This document shows positions 43,531-53,560 of a stretch of DNA of 64,000 nt, piece by piece. A program made the translations under genes and the position numbers. A model generated the notes under the pieces. That model did not search any database. It saw only the letters and a list, made by a program, of their open reading frames with translations, and was not told the origin of the DNA. Position 1 is the stretch's first letter; each line of letters begins with the position of its first letter. Origin of the DNA: Polaromonas sp. (GTDB lineage: Bacteria > Pseudomonadota > Gammaproteobacteria > Burkholderiales > Burkholderiaceae_C); assembly GCF_012927455.1 (NCBI RefSeq), contig NZ_JABBPE010000016.1, forward strand, positions 62,001 to 126,000. Reading direction: 5' to 3'.

Positions 43531-44880
43531 ATGCCCGCAAGCATCATTGATTCCAGAATATTCGGCGACATGTTCAGCGACGCCAGGATGCGCCAGGTCT
43601 GGTCTGACGAAAACCGCACCGCCAAGTACCTCGACATCGAGCGCGCGCTGGCCAAGGTGCAGGGCGAGCTGGGCTTGATCCCGCAAGATGCCGCCGACGA
43701 GATCGTCAAGAACTGCAATCTCCAGCAAATTGACTGGCCCCAGCTCAAGGCCAGGACCGAGCAGATCGGCTATCCCATCATTGCCGTGGTCAACCAGATC
43801 AATGCCGCTTGCCGCGACAAGCTCGGCGAATACTGCCACTGGGGGGCCACCACACAGGACATCACCGACACCGCCGCCGTGCTGCAAATCCGTGAAGGCC
43901 TGGCGCTGGTGGAAGAAGACCTGAAAGACATTTCCGCTGCACTGGCCAAGCTGGCGCTTGAGCACCGCAACACACCCGTCATCGGCCGCAGCAATCTGCA
44001 GCAGGCCACGCCGATCACTTTTGGCTACAAGATGGCCAGCATCCTGGCGGGCATAGAGCGCCACCGTGAACGGCTGGAGCAGCTCAAGCCCAGAGTGCTG
44101 GTCGGTGAGTTTGGCGGCGCGTCGGGCACGCTGTCGTCGCTGCAAAAAGGCGCGATGCAAACCCAGGCCGGCCTGATGAAAGAGCTGGGTCTGGGCCAGC
44201 CGCTGATTTCATGGCACACCGTGCGCGACAACTTTGCCGAGGTCGGCGCGTTTTTAGCCATCGTCGGCGGCTCGCTCGGCAAGATCGCCATGGACGTGAA
44301 GCTGATGATGCAGACCGAGGTTGCCGAAGTGTTTGAACCCTATGCCCCCGGGCGCGGCTCGTCGTCGACCATGCCGCAAAAGCGCAATCCGATCTCCTGC
44401 CTCTACATCCACGCCAACATCTCGGTGGTGCGCCAACTGGCCGCCTCGCTGATGGACGCGATGGTGGCCGACCATGAACGCTCTACCGGCCCGTGGGAAA
44501 TTGAATGGGTGGCCATGCCCGAGATTTTCTGCCTGATGTCGGGTGCGCTCAAGCAAACCAAATTCATTTTGAGCGGGCTGGAAGTGGATGCCGAGCAGAT
44601 GCGCCGCAACATCGACATGACGCACGGGCTGGTGATGTCCGAGGCCGTGATGATGGGCCTGGGCCCCTTCATTGGCCGCGAATACGCCCACGATCTGGTC
44701 TATGACATCTGCCGCGAGGCGCTAAAGCAAAAGCGCCCGCTGATCGAGCTGCTGGCCGCGCACCCCGAGATCAACAAACATGTGACACGCGAACAGCTGG
44801 CGTCGTTTTGCGACCCGAAGAACAACCTCGGACAGGCTGGCGTCATGGTCGACCGGGTGCTGGCCAGCCTGAAACATTGA
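43531..44880 (+). CDS. Fumarase/aspartase superfamily lyase (adenylosuccinate lyase/PcaB-like)
   Basis: A 449-residue lyase with the superfamily signature GSSTMPQKRNPISC near 280, the general-acid region GATTQDITDTAAVLQIREGL near 105, and GRSNLQQATPITFGYKMA near 150. The true purB of central metabolism is usually shorter on these motifs and lies elsewhere; similarity to 3-carboxymuconate cycloisomerase is about as good. It is the last catabolic gene of the dehydratase-CitE cluster, so it probably adds or removes a group from a C4/C5 dicarboxylate. Substrate unknown. A good CGGAG ribosome-binding site precedes the ATG. Confidence 0.8.
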   Translation: MPASIIDSRIFGDMFSDARMRQVWSDENRTAKYLDIERALAKVQGELGLIPQDAADEIVKNCNLQQIDWPQLKARTEQIGYPIIAVVNQINAACRDKLGEYCHWGATTQDITDTAAVLQIREGLALVEEDLKDISAALAKLALEHRNTPVIGRSNLQQATPITFGYKMASILAGIERHRERLEQLKPRVLVGEFGGASGTLSSLQKGAMQTQAGLMKELGLGQPLISWHTVRDNFAEVGAFLAIVGGSLGKIAMDVKLMMQTEVAEVFEPYAPGRGSSSTMPQKRNPISCLYIHANISVVRQLAASLMDAMVADHERSTGPWEIEWVAMPEIFCLMSGALKQTKFILSGLEVDAEQMRRNIDMTHGLVMSEAVMMGLGPFIGREYAHDLVYDICREALKQKRPLIELLAAHPEINKHVTREQLASFCDPKNNLGQAGVMVDRVLASLKH

Positions 44881-44971
44881 CGGGAAGCGGGCCCTGACAT
44901 TCAAACCCGACAACCAGGCCTGCAAAACCGCAGATTAGCCCAGCCTTCAGCCCCCGGGGATAATCAGCCCC

Positions 44972-46204
44972 ATGGGCGAAGTATCTACAAGGAAGCAACG
45001 GGTGGTGGTGGGTTTGAGCGGCGGCGTCGATTCGGCCGTGACGGCGCACCTGCTTAAGCAGCAGGGCCACGAGGTCATCGGCATCTTCATGAAGAACTGG
45101 GAAGATGACGACCGACCCGCCGGGTCGGGTGACGACGACGTCGGCTATTGCACATCCAACATCGACTTTGTCGATGCGGCGGCCGTCGCCGACGTGATCG
45201 GCATCGAGATCGAGCATGTCAACTTCGCGGCCGACTACAAGGACCGCGTGTTCGCCGAATTCCTGCGCGAATACCAGGCCGGCCGCACGCCCAACCCCGA
45301 CATCCTGTGCAACGCCGAAATCAAGTTCAAGGCCTTTTTGGACCACGCGATGCGCCTGGGCGCCGAGAAAATCGCCACCGGCCACTACGCCCGCGTGCGC
45401 CAGAGCGAGGCGAGCGGCCTGTACGAGCTGCTCAAGGGGCTGGACCCGGCCAAGGACCAAAGCTATTTTTTGCACCGCCTGAACCAGGCACAGCTGTCCA
45501 AAACTCTCTTTCCGGTCGGCGAGTTGCGCAAGACCGAGGTGCGCCGCATCGCCGACGAGATTGGTCTGCCGAACGCGAGGAAAAAAGACTCGACCGGCAT
45601 CTGCTTCATTGGCGAGCGGCCGTTTCGTGAGTTTTTGAACCGCTACATCGCCAAGGCGCCCGGCCCCATCAGAAACGACCAGGGCCGCCTTCTGGGCGAG
45701 CATGTCGGCCTGTCGTTTTACACGCTGGGCCAGCGCCAGGGCCTGGGCATTGGCGGCGTCAAAGCCAGAGGCGCGGACCTGAAGGCGGCACAGGCGCGCG
45801 GGCAGCGCGGCGTGGGCGAGCACGAACCCTGGTTTGTGGCGCGCAAAGACTTGGAAACCAATACCTTGTGGGTGGTGCAAGGCCATGCGCACCCGTGGCT
45901 GCAATCGACGCTGCTGAGCGCGCAGAACTGCAGCTGGGTGGCGGGCACCGCGCCGCTGCCGGGCGCGCTGGCCGCCAAAACCCGTTACCGCCAGCTTGAC
46001 GCCGCCTGCGAGCTGCGCAGCGCCAGCGGCGACGCCTGCGAACTGGCGTTTTCACAAGCCCAGTGGGCCGTCACGCCAGGGCAATCCGCGGTGCTGTACC
46101 AAGGCGAGGTCTGCCTGGGCGGCGGTGTGATCGACAGCAGCAACGTGCAGAACCTGCCAGCCAGCGCGAAACCACCCAACAGCCACAAAATACCTATCAA
46201 ATAA
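44972..46204 (+). CDS. mnmA: tRNA-specific 2-thiouridylase
   Basis: A 410-residue enzyme that makes 2-thiouridine at position 34 of Lys, Glu and Gln tRNAs. The PP-loop is [12 protein letters not shown] (about 13-24). The catalytic cysteines are Cys113 ([12 protein letters not shown]) and Cys211 ([11 protein letters not shown]). It is some 40 residues longer than the E. coli enzyme, from an insert near residue 265-275 ([17 protein letters not shown]) and a tail ending SHKIPIK. The final Lys codon and stop lie within gene-end repeat copy 5. It converges on livF. Confidence 0.94.
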   Translation: MGEVSTRKQRVVVGLSGGVDSAVTAHLLKQQGHEVIGIFMKNWEDDDRPAGSGDDDVGYCTSNIDFVDAAAVADVIGIEIEHVNFAADYKDRVFAEFLREYQAGRTPNPDILCNAEIKFKAFLDHAMRLGAEKIATGHYARVRQSEASGLYELLKGLDPAKDQSYFLHRLNQAQLSKTLFPVGELRKTEVRRIADEIGLPNARKKDSTGICFIGERPFREFLNRYIAKAPGPIRNDQGRLLGEHVGLSFYTLGQRQGLGIGGVKARGADLKAAQARGQRGVGEHEPWFVARKDLETNTLWVVQGHAHPWLQSTLLSAQNCSWVAGTAPLPGALAAKTRYRQLDAACELRSASGDACELAFSQAQWAVTPGQSAVLYQGEVCLGGGVIDSSNVQNLPASAKPPNSHKIPIK

Positions 46205-46253
46205 GGCTCTAGCCCAATAGGTACGGGCGCAATCAGCTATTAATTTAATAGCG
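46198..46253 (+). repeat. Gene-end repeat, copy 5 (mnmA/livF junction)
   Basis: TCAAATAAGGCTCTAGCCC is followed by GTACGGGCGCAATCAGCTAT and TAATTTAATAGC. The 5' edge TCAAATAAGSCTCTAGCCC is shared with copy 6 at 57750. It overlaps the mnmA stop codon and lies between convergent genes. Confidence 0.88.
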
Positions 46254-46267
46254 GCAAAACGCCCGGC

Positions 46268-47013
<746 letters not shown>

Positions 47014-47017
<4 letters not shown>

Positions 47018-48849
47018 GCGGCGGCCTGCAGCAAGTCGTCGCTGCCGCCCAGATAGGCGTCCAGCACACGCGGGTTGGCCTGCACCTGCGCCGGTGTGCC
47101 ACGGGCGATCACGGCGCCAAACTCCAGCACCGTGATGCGATCGGCCAGGTTCATCACAAACTCCATGTCGTGCTCCACCACCAAAATGCCCATGCCCTCG
47201 GCGCGCAACTGGCGCAGCAGCGTCGCCAGCGCCTGCTTTTCAAGATGGCGCAGGCCGGCAGCCGGTTCGTCCAGCAGCAGCACGGCCGGTTGACTGGCGA
47301 GGGCCCGCGCAATCTCGATAATGCGCTGCTGCCCCAGTGCCAGCGAGGCAGCTGGTGCATTGGCATAGGCGGCCAGCCCGCAACGCGCCAGCTGGCGCAA
47401 GGCTTCCTGGCGCAAGGCGGCCTCCTGCGCGCGGTCCAGCCGCAGCATGGCGGCCAGCCAGCTGGCGTGACTGCGCCCGTGCGTGCCAAGTGCCACGTTC
47501 TCCAGCACGCTGCGCTGGCCGAGCAGGCGCACATGCTGGAAGGTGCGGCTCAGGCCGAGCAGGGCGAAATCACGGGCCGGCTGCGCCTTCATGGCGCGCC
47601 CCATCAACACAACCTCGCCCGCCGTCGGGTCGTCCACGCCCGAGATCATGTTGAAGAAGGTGCTCTTGCCGGCGCCGTTGGGACCGATCAGCGCGTGGAT
47701 TTCGCCCGCCTGGACATCCATCGTCACGGCGTTGTTGGCGAGCAGGCCGCCGAAGCGCTTGGTCACGCCGCGCGCCTGCAGCACCACCTGGCCGGCCGGC
47801 GGCAGGGCACGCGAGGGCAGCGGCGCCGCGGCTACGGCGGACGCGGGCTTATCGGGCACATCAGGTCTTAACCAGCGCTGCGACAGACGCGCCAGGGACG
47901 GCCAGAGCCCGCCGGCAAAGCGCTGCAGCACGAACAGCATCAGCAGGCCGAACACAATCACTTCAAAATTGCCGGTAGCGCCTAGCAGGCGCGGCAGCAC
48001 ATCCTGCAGCTGCGCTTTCAGCAAGGTGATGAGGGCCGCGCCCAGCAGCGCGCCCCACAGGTGGCCGGCGCCGCCAACCACCGCCATGAACAGGAACTCG
48101 ATGCCGATATGAAGATTGAACGGCGTCGGGTTGACGAAGCGCTGCAGGTGCGCGTAAAACCAGCCCGACAGGGCTGCCAGCAGCGCCGCCAGCACGAACA
48201 CCTTGACGCGGTAGCGCGCCGTGTCCACGCCCATGGATTCGGCCATGACGCGGCTGGTTTTAAGCGCGCGCAGGGCACGGCCTTCGCGTGAATCGAGCAG
48301 GTTGTGCAGCGCCCACAGCGCCAGCAGCAGGGCCGCCCAAACCACTATCCCCAGCCCGCGCGGCGCGGCCAGCGAGACGCCGCCCAGCGTGAGCGGCGGT
48401 ACGCCGGCGATGCCGGTATGCCCGCCCAGCAGCTCCAGGTTGCCAAACAGGTAGTACAGGCTGAGGCCCCAGGCAATCGTGCACAGGGGCAAATAATGAC
48501 CCGACAATTTGAGCGTGATGCTGCCCAGCAGCCAGGCCACGGCAGCGGTCAGCAGCAGGCCGAGCAAAAGCCCCAGCCAGGGCAGCAAGGCGGGCGCGAC
48601 CAAGCCGCCCAGCGCGTCAGTCACCGCCGGCGAGGTGCAAAGCCAGGCCGTGGCATAGGCGCCCAGGCCGACAAAAGCCGCCTGTCCGAAGGAGGTCATA
48701 CCGGCCACGCCTGTCAGCATCACCAGGCCTGCGGCCACCAGCGCGTACAGCCCGATATAGTTGAGCAGCGTGATGCTGTAGTCGGGCAGCCAGCCCCAGG
48801 CCAGCGCCAGCGCGGCGACGAAAACCAGCGTGAGGCGGCGGCGTGTCAT
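47014..48849 (-). CDS. livM: LivM-LivG fusion: ABC permease joined to ATPase
   Basis: A single chain of about 611 residues. Residues about 1-325 are a LivM permease with eight to ten helices (NYIGLYALVAAGLVMLTGVAG, GHYLPLCTIAWGLSLYYLFG). A Pro/Ala linker (DVPDKPASAVAAAPLPSRAL) leads to a LivG ATPase from about 355 with Walker A IGPNGAGKSTFFN, signature SLALGQQRIIEIARAL and Walker B AVLLLDEPAAGL. LivG-type detail VEHDME is present. I chose ATG 48849, which overlaps the livH stop as ATGA. Such fusions occur in some Liv-type systems; no separate livM or livG is present here. Confidence 0.93.
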
Positions 48850-49871
48850 TCCTCGTCCTCTATGTGGTGGCTGCGCAGCGAGCGCCACAGCAACACCGGA
48901 ATGATCAGGGTAAAAACCAGCACCTCCTTGAAAGGGCTGGCCCAGAACGAGGCAAACGCTTCGAGCTGGCCGACCAGCAGGGCGCCGGCCAGCGCCAGCG
49001 GGTAGCTGGCCAGTCCGCCGACGATGGCCGCCACGAAACCCTTGAGTCCGATCAGAAAACCGGTGTCGTAGTACATGGTTGTCAAGGGCGCGATCAACAG
49101 GCCTGAGACCGCGCCTATCAGGCCCGCCAGCGCAAAGCTCAGGTCGCCCGAGAGGCCGGTCGGAATCCCCATCAACCGCGCGCCAACGCGGTTCATCGCC
49201 GTGGCGCGCAAGGCCTTGCCCACCATGGTGTGGCCAAAAAACCAGAATAGCGCGCCGACCAGGCCGAACGAGACCCCCATGACAACCAGCGACTGCCCGC
49301 TGAGCGTCAAACCGCCCAGCGCCAAGCGCGCTTCTGAAAATGCGGCGGTACGCGAACCTTCGGCGCCGAAAAACAGCAAACCCAGGCCAACCAGCACGCC
49401 GTGCAAGGCCACCGACACGATCAGCAGCATCAGCACCGTGGCGTCGGCCAGCGGGCGGTAGGCCAGGCGGTAGAGCAGTGGGCCTAGCGGCGTGACTAGC
49501 AGCAGCGTGGCCGCGCTCTGCGCGACCATGGACGTGGGGTGCAGCAGCACCAGGGCGCCGGCCGCCGCAGGCAAGGCCACCGTCCAGAGCAGGGTGGCGC
49601 CCCAGTCCACCAGCGCACCGCGTTGCCAGCGCCAGGCCTCAACGGCCAGCGCCAGCGCCGCCAGTGCCAGCAGCAGCCACAAGGTGGGAGGCACACCGCC
49701 GGCCTGCAGCACAGCCATCGACAAGGCGGCAAACGCGACCAGCTCGCCTTGCGGGATAAAGATCACGCGCGTCACAGAAAACACCAGCACCAGGGCCAAA
49801 GCCATCAGGCCGTAAACCGCGCCGTTGACGACGCCGTCCTGCGCGAGCAACATCGCGATCTGCACATCCAT
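48846..49871 (-). CDS. livH: Branched-chain amino acid-type ABC transporter permease LivH
   Basis: A 341-residue integral membrane permease, longer than the usual 290-300, with an extra hydrophobic middle (about residues 55-125, including a LALAALALAVEAWRWQRGAL stretch). The start DGVVNGAVYGLMALALVLVFSVTRVIFIPQGE is characteristic of LivH. The EAA-like loop MVGKALRATAMNRVGARLMGI lies near 215. It pairs with the LivM half of the following fusion protein. It follows livK by 66 bases. Confidence 0.92.
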   Translation of the reverse strand: MDVQIAMLLAQDGVVNGAVYGLMALALVLVFSVTRVIFIPQGELVAFAALSMAVLQAGGVPPTLWLLLALAALALAVEAWRWQRGALVDWGATLLWTVALPAAAGALVLLHPTSMVAQSAATLLLVTPLGPLLYRLAYRPLADATVLMLLIVSVALHGVLVGLGLLFFGAEGSRTAAFSEARLALGGLTLSGQSLVVMGVSFGLVGALFWFFGHTMVGKALRATAMNRVGARLMGIPTGLSGDLSFALAGLIGAVSGLLIAPLTTMYYDTGFLIGLKGFVAAIVGGLASYPLALAGALLVGQLEAFASFWASPFKEVLVFTLIIPVLLWRSLRSHHIEDEE

Positions 49872-49937
49872 AGTCGATTCCGGTTAATAGCTCCAAACCC
49901 TTGCCAAAATTGCGGGGGCGCACCCCGCGCCTGACGA

Positions 49938-51092
49938 TCAGGGCTGGTATTTCCAGGCGCCGTTCTCGATTTTCACCATCACGCGCGCGCGCTGGTCCAG
50001 GCCCAGATGGTCACTGCTGGACATGTTGAAAATGCCGTGGGCACCGGCCAATTCCTTGACCTGCTCCAGCGCGTCGCGCAGTGCGATGCGGAACTCAACG
50101 CTGCCGGGCTGGGCCTTCTTCAGCGCTTGCGGCAGGGCGGCCGCCATCAGCAGCCCGGCATCCCAGGCATGCGCGCCAAAGGTAGATACCGAGCCCTTGC
50201 CATGCGCCGCCTCGTAGACGCTGACATAGGCCGCCGCGGACTTTTTCAGCGGATGACCGGCCGGCAGCTGGTCAAACACCAGGACGGGACCGGCGGGCAA
50301 GAAAGTTCCCTCGACGTCCTTGCCGCCGACGCGCAGGAAGTCTGCGTTGGCGACGCCGTGGGTCTGGTAGATTTTGCCGGTGTAGCCGCGCTCCTTGAGC
50401 GCCTTCTGCGGCAGCGCGGCCGGTGTTCCAGCGCCGGCAATCAGCACCGCATCGGGTTTGGCGGACATCGTTTTAAGAACCTGGCCGGTCACCGACGTGT
50501 CGCTGCGGGCATAGCGTTCGCTGCCGACAATCTGTATCTTTTTCAGCGCGGCGGCCTTGCTGAACTCCTGAAACCAGCCCTCGCCGTAGGCATCGGAAAA
50601 GCCGATGAAGGCCACGCTTTTGATGCCGCTGTTGGCCATGTGCTCGACGATGGCCAGCGACATCATGATGTCGTTTTGCGGCGTCTTGAAGACCCAGCGC
50701 TTCTTGGCGTCTTGCGGCTCGACAATGCGCGCCGACGCGGCCATCGAGATCATCGGCGTCTGCGCTTCGGCGATCACGTCGATCATGGCCAGCGAGTTCG
50801 GCGTGATAGTGGAACCCAAAATGATATCTACCTTGCTTTCCGTGATCAGCTTGCGCGTGTTGCTCACGGCACCTGTGGTGTCCGACGCGTCATCGAGCAC
50901 GATATAGTTGATCTTCTGCCCCGCAATCGTTTTGGGCATCAGGGCGATGGTGTTCTTCTCGGGGATGCCCAGCGACGCGGCCGGCCCGGTGGCCGACACG
51001 GTGACGCCGACGTTGACGTCGGCCAGCGCCAGCGTACTGGCCAGCAGCGCGGCAGCCAATACCACGGGCTTCAGGGGTTTCATGATTTTCAT
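49938..51092 (-). CDS. livK: ABC transporter substrate-binding protein, LivK type
   Basis: A 384-residue periplasmic binding protein. The signal peptide (MKIMKPLKPVVLAAALLAST, ending near ALA-DV) precedes the type I fold with VNVGVTVSATGPAASLGIPEKNTIALMP and DDASDTTGAVSNTRKLITE. The next block, QTPMISMAASARIVEPQDAKKRWVFKTPQND, is of the kind seen in aromatic-compound-linked binding proteins. It lies between the TetR-type gene and livH. Ligand unknown; linkage to paa suggests phenylacetate or a precursor. Confidence 0.9.
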   Translation of the reverse strand: MKIMKPLKPVVLAAALLASTLALADVNVGVTVSATGPAASLGIPEKNTIALMPKTIAGQKINYIVLDDASDTTGAVSNTRKLITESKVDIILGSTITPNSLAMIDVIAEAQTPMISMAASARIVEPQDAKKRWVFKTPQNDIMMSLAIVEHMANSGIKSVAFIGFSDAYGEGWFQEFSKAAALKKIQIVGSERYARSDTSVTGQVLKTMSAKPDAVLIAGAGTPAALPQKALKERGYTGKIYQTHGVANADFLRVGGKDVEGTFLPAGPVLVFDQLPAGHPLKKSAAAYVSVYEAAHGKGSVSTFGAHAWDAGLLMAAALPQALKKAQPGSVEFRIALRDALEQVKELAGAHGIFNMSSSDHLGLDQRARVMVKIENGAWKYQP

Positions 51093-51146
51093 GGGGTCTC
51101 CAGTTATGGTTGAGTGAAAACGAATTGGCGCGGGCGGAAAGCTGCT

Positions 51147-51770
51147 TTATTTGACGAGAGCGCTGACTTGCCGGGGCGGTTTGACGGCGCCCAGGCCACC
51201 TAGAAAAAGATCGGCCACGATGGGTGCCATGGCGCCGTAATCAAGCTCGCCTTCGGGTTTCATCCAGGTGAACATCCAGTTGATCATTCCAAACAGCAGC
51301 ATGGTCAGGGGCTTGCTCAGTTCGGCCTGCCGCAATTCGGGGTGCATGCCAGCGACCGCGAGAGAAAATCCGGCGACCACCTCGCGCTGCTTGTCCAGCA
51401 CGCTCTGCCTATCCTCGGGCTGGAGGAAGCGCACGTCCTCGGTCAGCACGCGGTGCGCATCCTGGGCGTCGGCGTATTCCTCGACGATGCGGCGAATCAG
51501 TTCACGCAGCTTCTGCTCGGGGACCAGCGCCTCGCCCAGCACGTCGAGCACCAGCGCCTGCAGCCGTGACACATGGCCGTCGGCAATGCTGACGAGCAGG
51601 CTGTATTTGTCGCGGTAGTAGTGGTAGAGCGTCGCCTTGGACAGCCCGCAGGCTTCGGCAACCTGGTTCATCGAGGTGGCAGGGTAACCGCGGCGCGCGA
51701 ACAGGTGCGCCGCCGCAGCAAGAATTTTCTCGCGCTGGTCGTCGTAGCCGGCGGCGCGTCCTCGGGCCAT
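51147..51770 (-). CDS. paaR: TetR family regulator (PaaR-like) of the paa operon
   Basis: A 207-residue repressor. The N-terminal helix-turn-helix is ILAAAAHLFARRGYPATSMNQVAEACGLSKATLYHYY (about 15-52). The C-terminal ligand domain resembles PaaR regulators that release DNA when phenylacetyl-CoA binds. It starts 12 bases after paaE and shares the operon. A palindromic sequence at 57615-57628 near the operon's promoter is the candidate target. The name is an inference from family and position. Confidence 0.8.
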   Translation of the reverse strand: MARGRAAGYDDQREKILAAAAHLFARRGYPATSMNQVAEACGLSKATLYHYYRDKYSLLVSIADGHVSRLQALVLDVLGEALVPEQKLRELIRRIVEEYADAQDAHRVLTEDVRFLQPEDRQSVLDKQREVVAGFSLAVAGMHPELRQAELSKPLTMLLFGMINWMFTWMKPEGELDYGAMAPIVADLFLGGLGAVKPPRQVSALVK

Positions 51771-51782
51771 CAGGCGCTCCTT

Positions 51783-52973
51783 TCAGCGTTCATCGAATGA
51801 CAGCACGACGCGTTCGGTCAGCGGATGGGCCTGGCAGCTCAGCACAAAACCGGCCGCCACCTCGTTCTTGTCGAGCGCAAAGTTGCGCTCCATGCGCACC
51901 TGGCCCTCCATCACCTTGGCGCGGCAGGTGCCGCAGACGCCCGAGGTGCAAGAAAACGGCACTTCCAGACCGGCCGCCGTGGCGCAGTCCAGAATGCTGG
52001 GCTGGTCATGGCGAAACTCGATCTCGCGGCGCAAGCCGTCGCGAATGATGAGCACGCGCGCCACCTCGGCATCGCCGGGCTGGGCCTGGTGAATCACCGC
52101 GCCCATCTGCCCGGTCCCCGGCTCTACCGTTTGCTCGCTCGCCGGCTGCGCCACGCCGAAGCGTTCAATGTGAATGCGCTGCTCGGGCACGCCGGCGGCT
52201 AGCAATGCCGCCTCGGCCTCGTCGTTCATCTGAAACGGGCCGCAAATGTAGACCTCGCCGATGCCGGCGCCTGGTAGCACGGTGGCGAGAAACTCGCTGA
52301 TTTTCTCGCGGTTCATCACGCCGCGATTCAACGCCCCGCCAGCGCGCCGCGCTGCAGCCGCCCCGGCTGGGGCCGCCTCAGCGGACAGCAGCGCGGCAAC
52401 GGGCGGGCCGTCGCCGTCCTCGCTCGGTTCGTCGGAGAACACCTGGTGCAGCACCAAGCGCGCCATGTAGCGGTTTTTCAGGTCTTCGAGTTCTTCCTTG
52501 AACATCGTCGAGCGGATCTGCCGGTTGCCGTAAATGAGCGTGCACTGGCTGTGCGGTTCGCGCGCCAGCACCGTCTTCAGGATGGACAGAATCGGTGTGA
52601 TGCCGCTGCCGCCGGCGATGCCGACATGGTGGCGGCGCGCGGCCGGGTCCAGCGGCACAAAAAAGCGTCCCTGCGGCGCCATCACCTGGATCGTGTCACC
52701 GGGTTTGAGGCTGGCATTGATCCAGTTGGAAAACACGCCGCCCTTGACCTTGCGCACGCCCACGCGCAGCTCGCCATCGTCCACCCCGGCGCAGATCGAA
52801 TAGGAGCGGCGCAGGTCCTGCCCGTCTATCTCGGTGCGCAGCGTCAGGTACTGCCCTTGCGTGAAACCGAAGATCGCGCGCAGCCCCTGCGGTACCTCAA
52901 AGGAGACGATCACGGCTTCCGGCGTATCGGCCTGCACCGAGCGAACGGTCAGCGGATGAAAGAGGGTGCTCAT
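51783..52973 (-). CDS. paaE: 1,2-phenylacetyl-CoA epoxidase reductase subunit
   Basis: A protein of about 396 residues that carries electrons from NAD(P)H to the PaaA di-iron site. The N-terminal flavin domain has RRSYSICAGVDDGELRVGVRKV; the NAD domain follows; the plant-type 2Fe-2S domain has Cys342, Cys347, Cys350 and Cys380 (CTSGVCGTC...SCQ). I chose ATG 52973 (MSTLFHPLTV). It is about 40 residues longer than E. coli PaaE, mainly from an Ala/Gly/Arg-rich insert (about residues 185-215, 52322-52420) whose DNA partly resembles repeat B. Confidence 0.93.
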   Translation of the reverse strand: MSTLFHPLTVRSVQADTPEAVIVSFEVPQGLRAIFGFTQGQYLTLRTEIDGQDLRRSYSICAGVDDGELRVGVRKVKGGVFSNWINASLKPGDTIQVMAPQGRFFVPLDPAARRHHVGIAGGSGITPILSILKTVLAREPHSQCTLIYGNRQIRSTMFKEELEDLKNRYMARLVLHQVFSDEPSEDGDGPPVAALLSAEAAPAGAAAARRAGGALNRGVMNREKISEFLATVLPGAGIGEVYICGPFQMNDEAEAALLAAGVPEQRIHIERFGVAQPASEQTVEPGTGQMGAVIHQAQPGDAEVARVLIIRDGLRREIEFRHDQPSILDCATAAGLEVPFSCTSGVCGTCRAKVMEGQVRMERNFALDKNEVAAGFVLSCQAHPLTERVVLSFDER

Positions 52974-53014
52974 GGCGAACTCGATTTGATCTTGGTGAGT
53001 CGTGCTGAAGGGCG

Positions 53015-53560
53015 TCAGATCGGCTTGAAATACTCGAAGGGCTCCAGGCACGCCAGGCAGCGGTACAAGGCCTTGCATGCCGTCGAACCATAGGCCGATA
53101 GCTGCGTCGTGTCGGTGCTGGCGCAGCGCGGGCAGGCAATTAGCGTGCTGACCACGACGCGGCGGCTGAGGAAGCGCAGCGGCAGCGCCGCGCCCGCGAC
53201 CAGCGCACCGGGTGGCGCAATGCCGTAGTCGCGCAGCTTGCGCCGGCCCGCGGCGCTGATCCAGTCGGTGGTCCAGGCCGGCGCGCGCTGCAGCCGCACG
53301 CGCGCGGGGCCGAGGCCGGCGGCATCAATCGCTTCGATCACAAGGCGCTCGATCAGCTCGGTGGCGGGGCAACCGGAATAGGTTGGCGTGAGCACGATCT
53401 CCAGCGCGCTGCCTGCTGCATCGCCCTGCGGCAGCACGTCGCGCACGATGCCCAGGTCGCACAGCGACAGCGCCGGGACCTCGGGATCTAGCACGGTGCC
53501 CAGTACCTCCCAGGCCAGGGCGATGCGGGCGTCGCGGGTAGTCGGCGCGGTGACGTTCAC
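53015..53560 (-). CDS. paaD: 1,2-phenylacetyl-CoA epoxidase subunit PaaD
   Basis: A 181-residue protein of the MIP18/DUF59 family believed to help assemble the iron centres of the epoxidase. The N-terminal domain has LGTVLDPEVPALSLCDLGIVRDV and TPTYSGCPATELIERLVIEAI. The C-terminal zinc-ribbon has CPRCAS near 145 and CKALYRCLACLEPFEYFKPI at the end. The GTG start overlaps the paaC stop as GTGA. Length and motifs match PaaD. Confidence 0.94.
   Translation of the reverse strand: MNVTAPTTRDARIALAWEVLGTVLDPEVPALSLCDLGIVRDVLPQGDAAGSALEIVLTPTYSGCPATELIERLVIEAIDAAGLGPARVRLQRAPAWTTDWISAAGRRKLRDYGIAPPGALVAGAALPLRFLSRRVVVSTLIACPRCASTDTTQLSAYGSTACKALYRCLACLEPFEYFKPI

Noticed and set aside
43531..44880. 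Naming the fumarase-superfamily lyase purB
   Set aside because: It lies in a CoA-ester catabolic cluster, and its motifs fit PcaB-like and other lyases equally well; the specific name is not supported.
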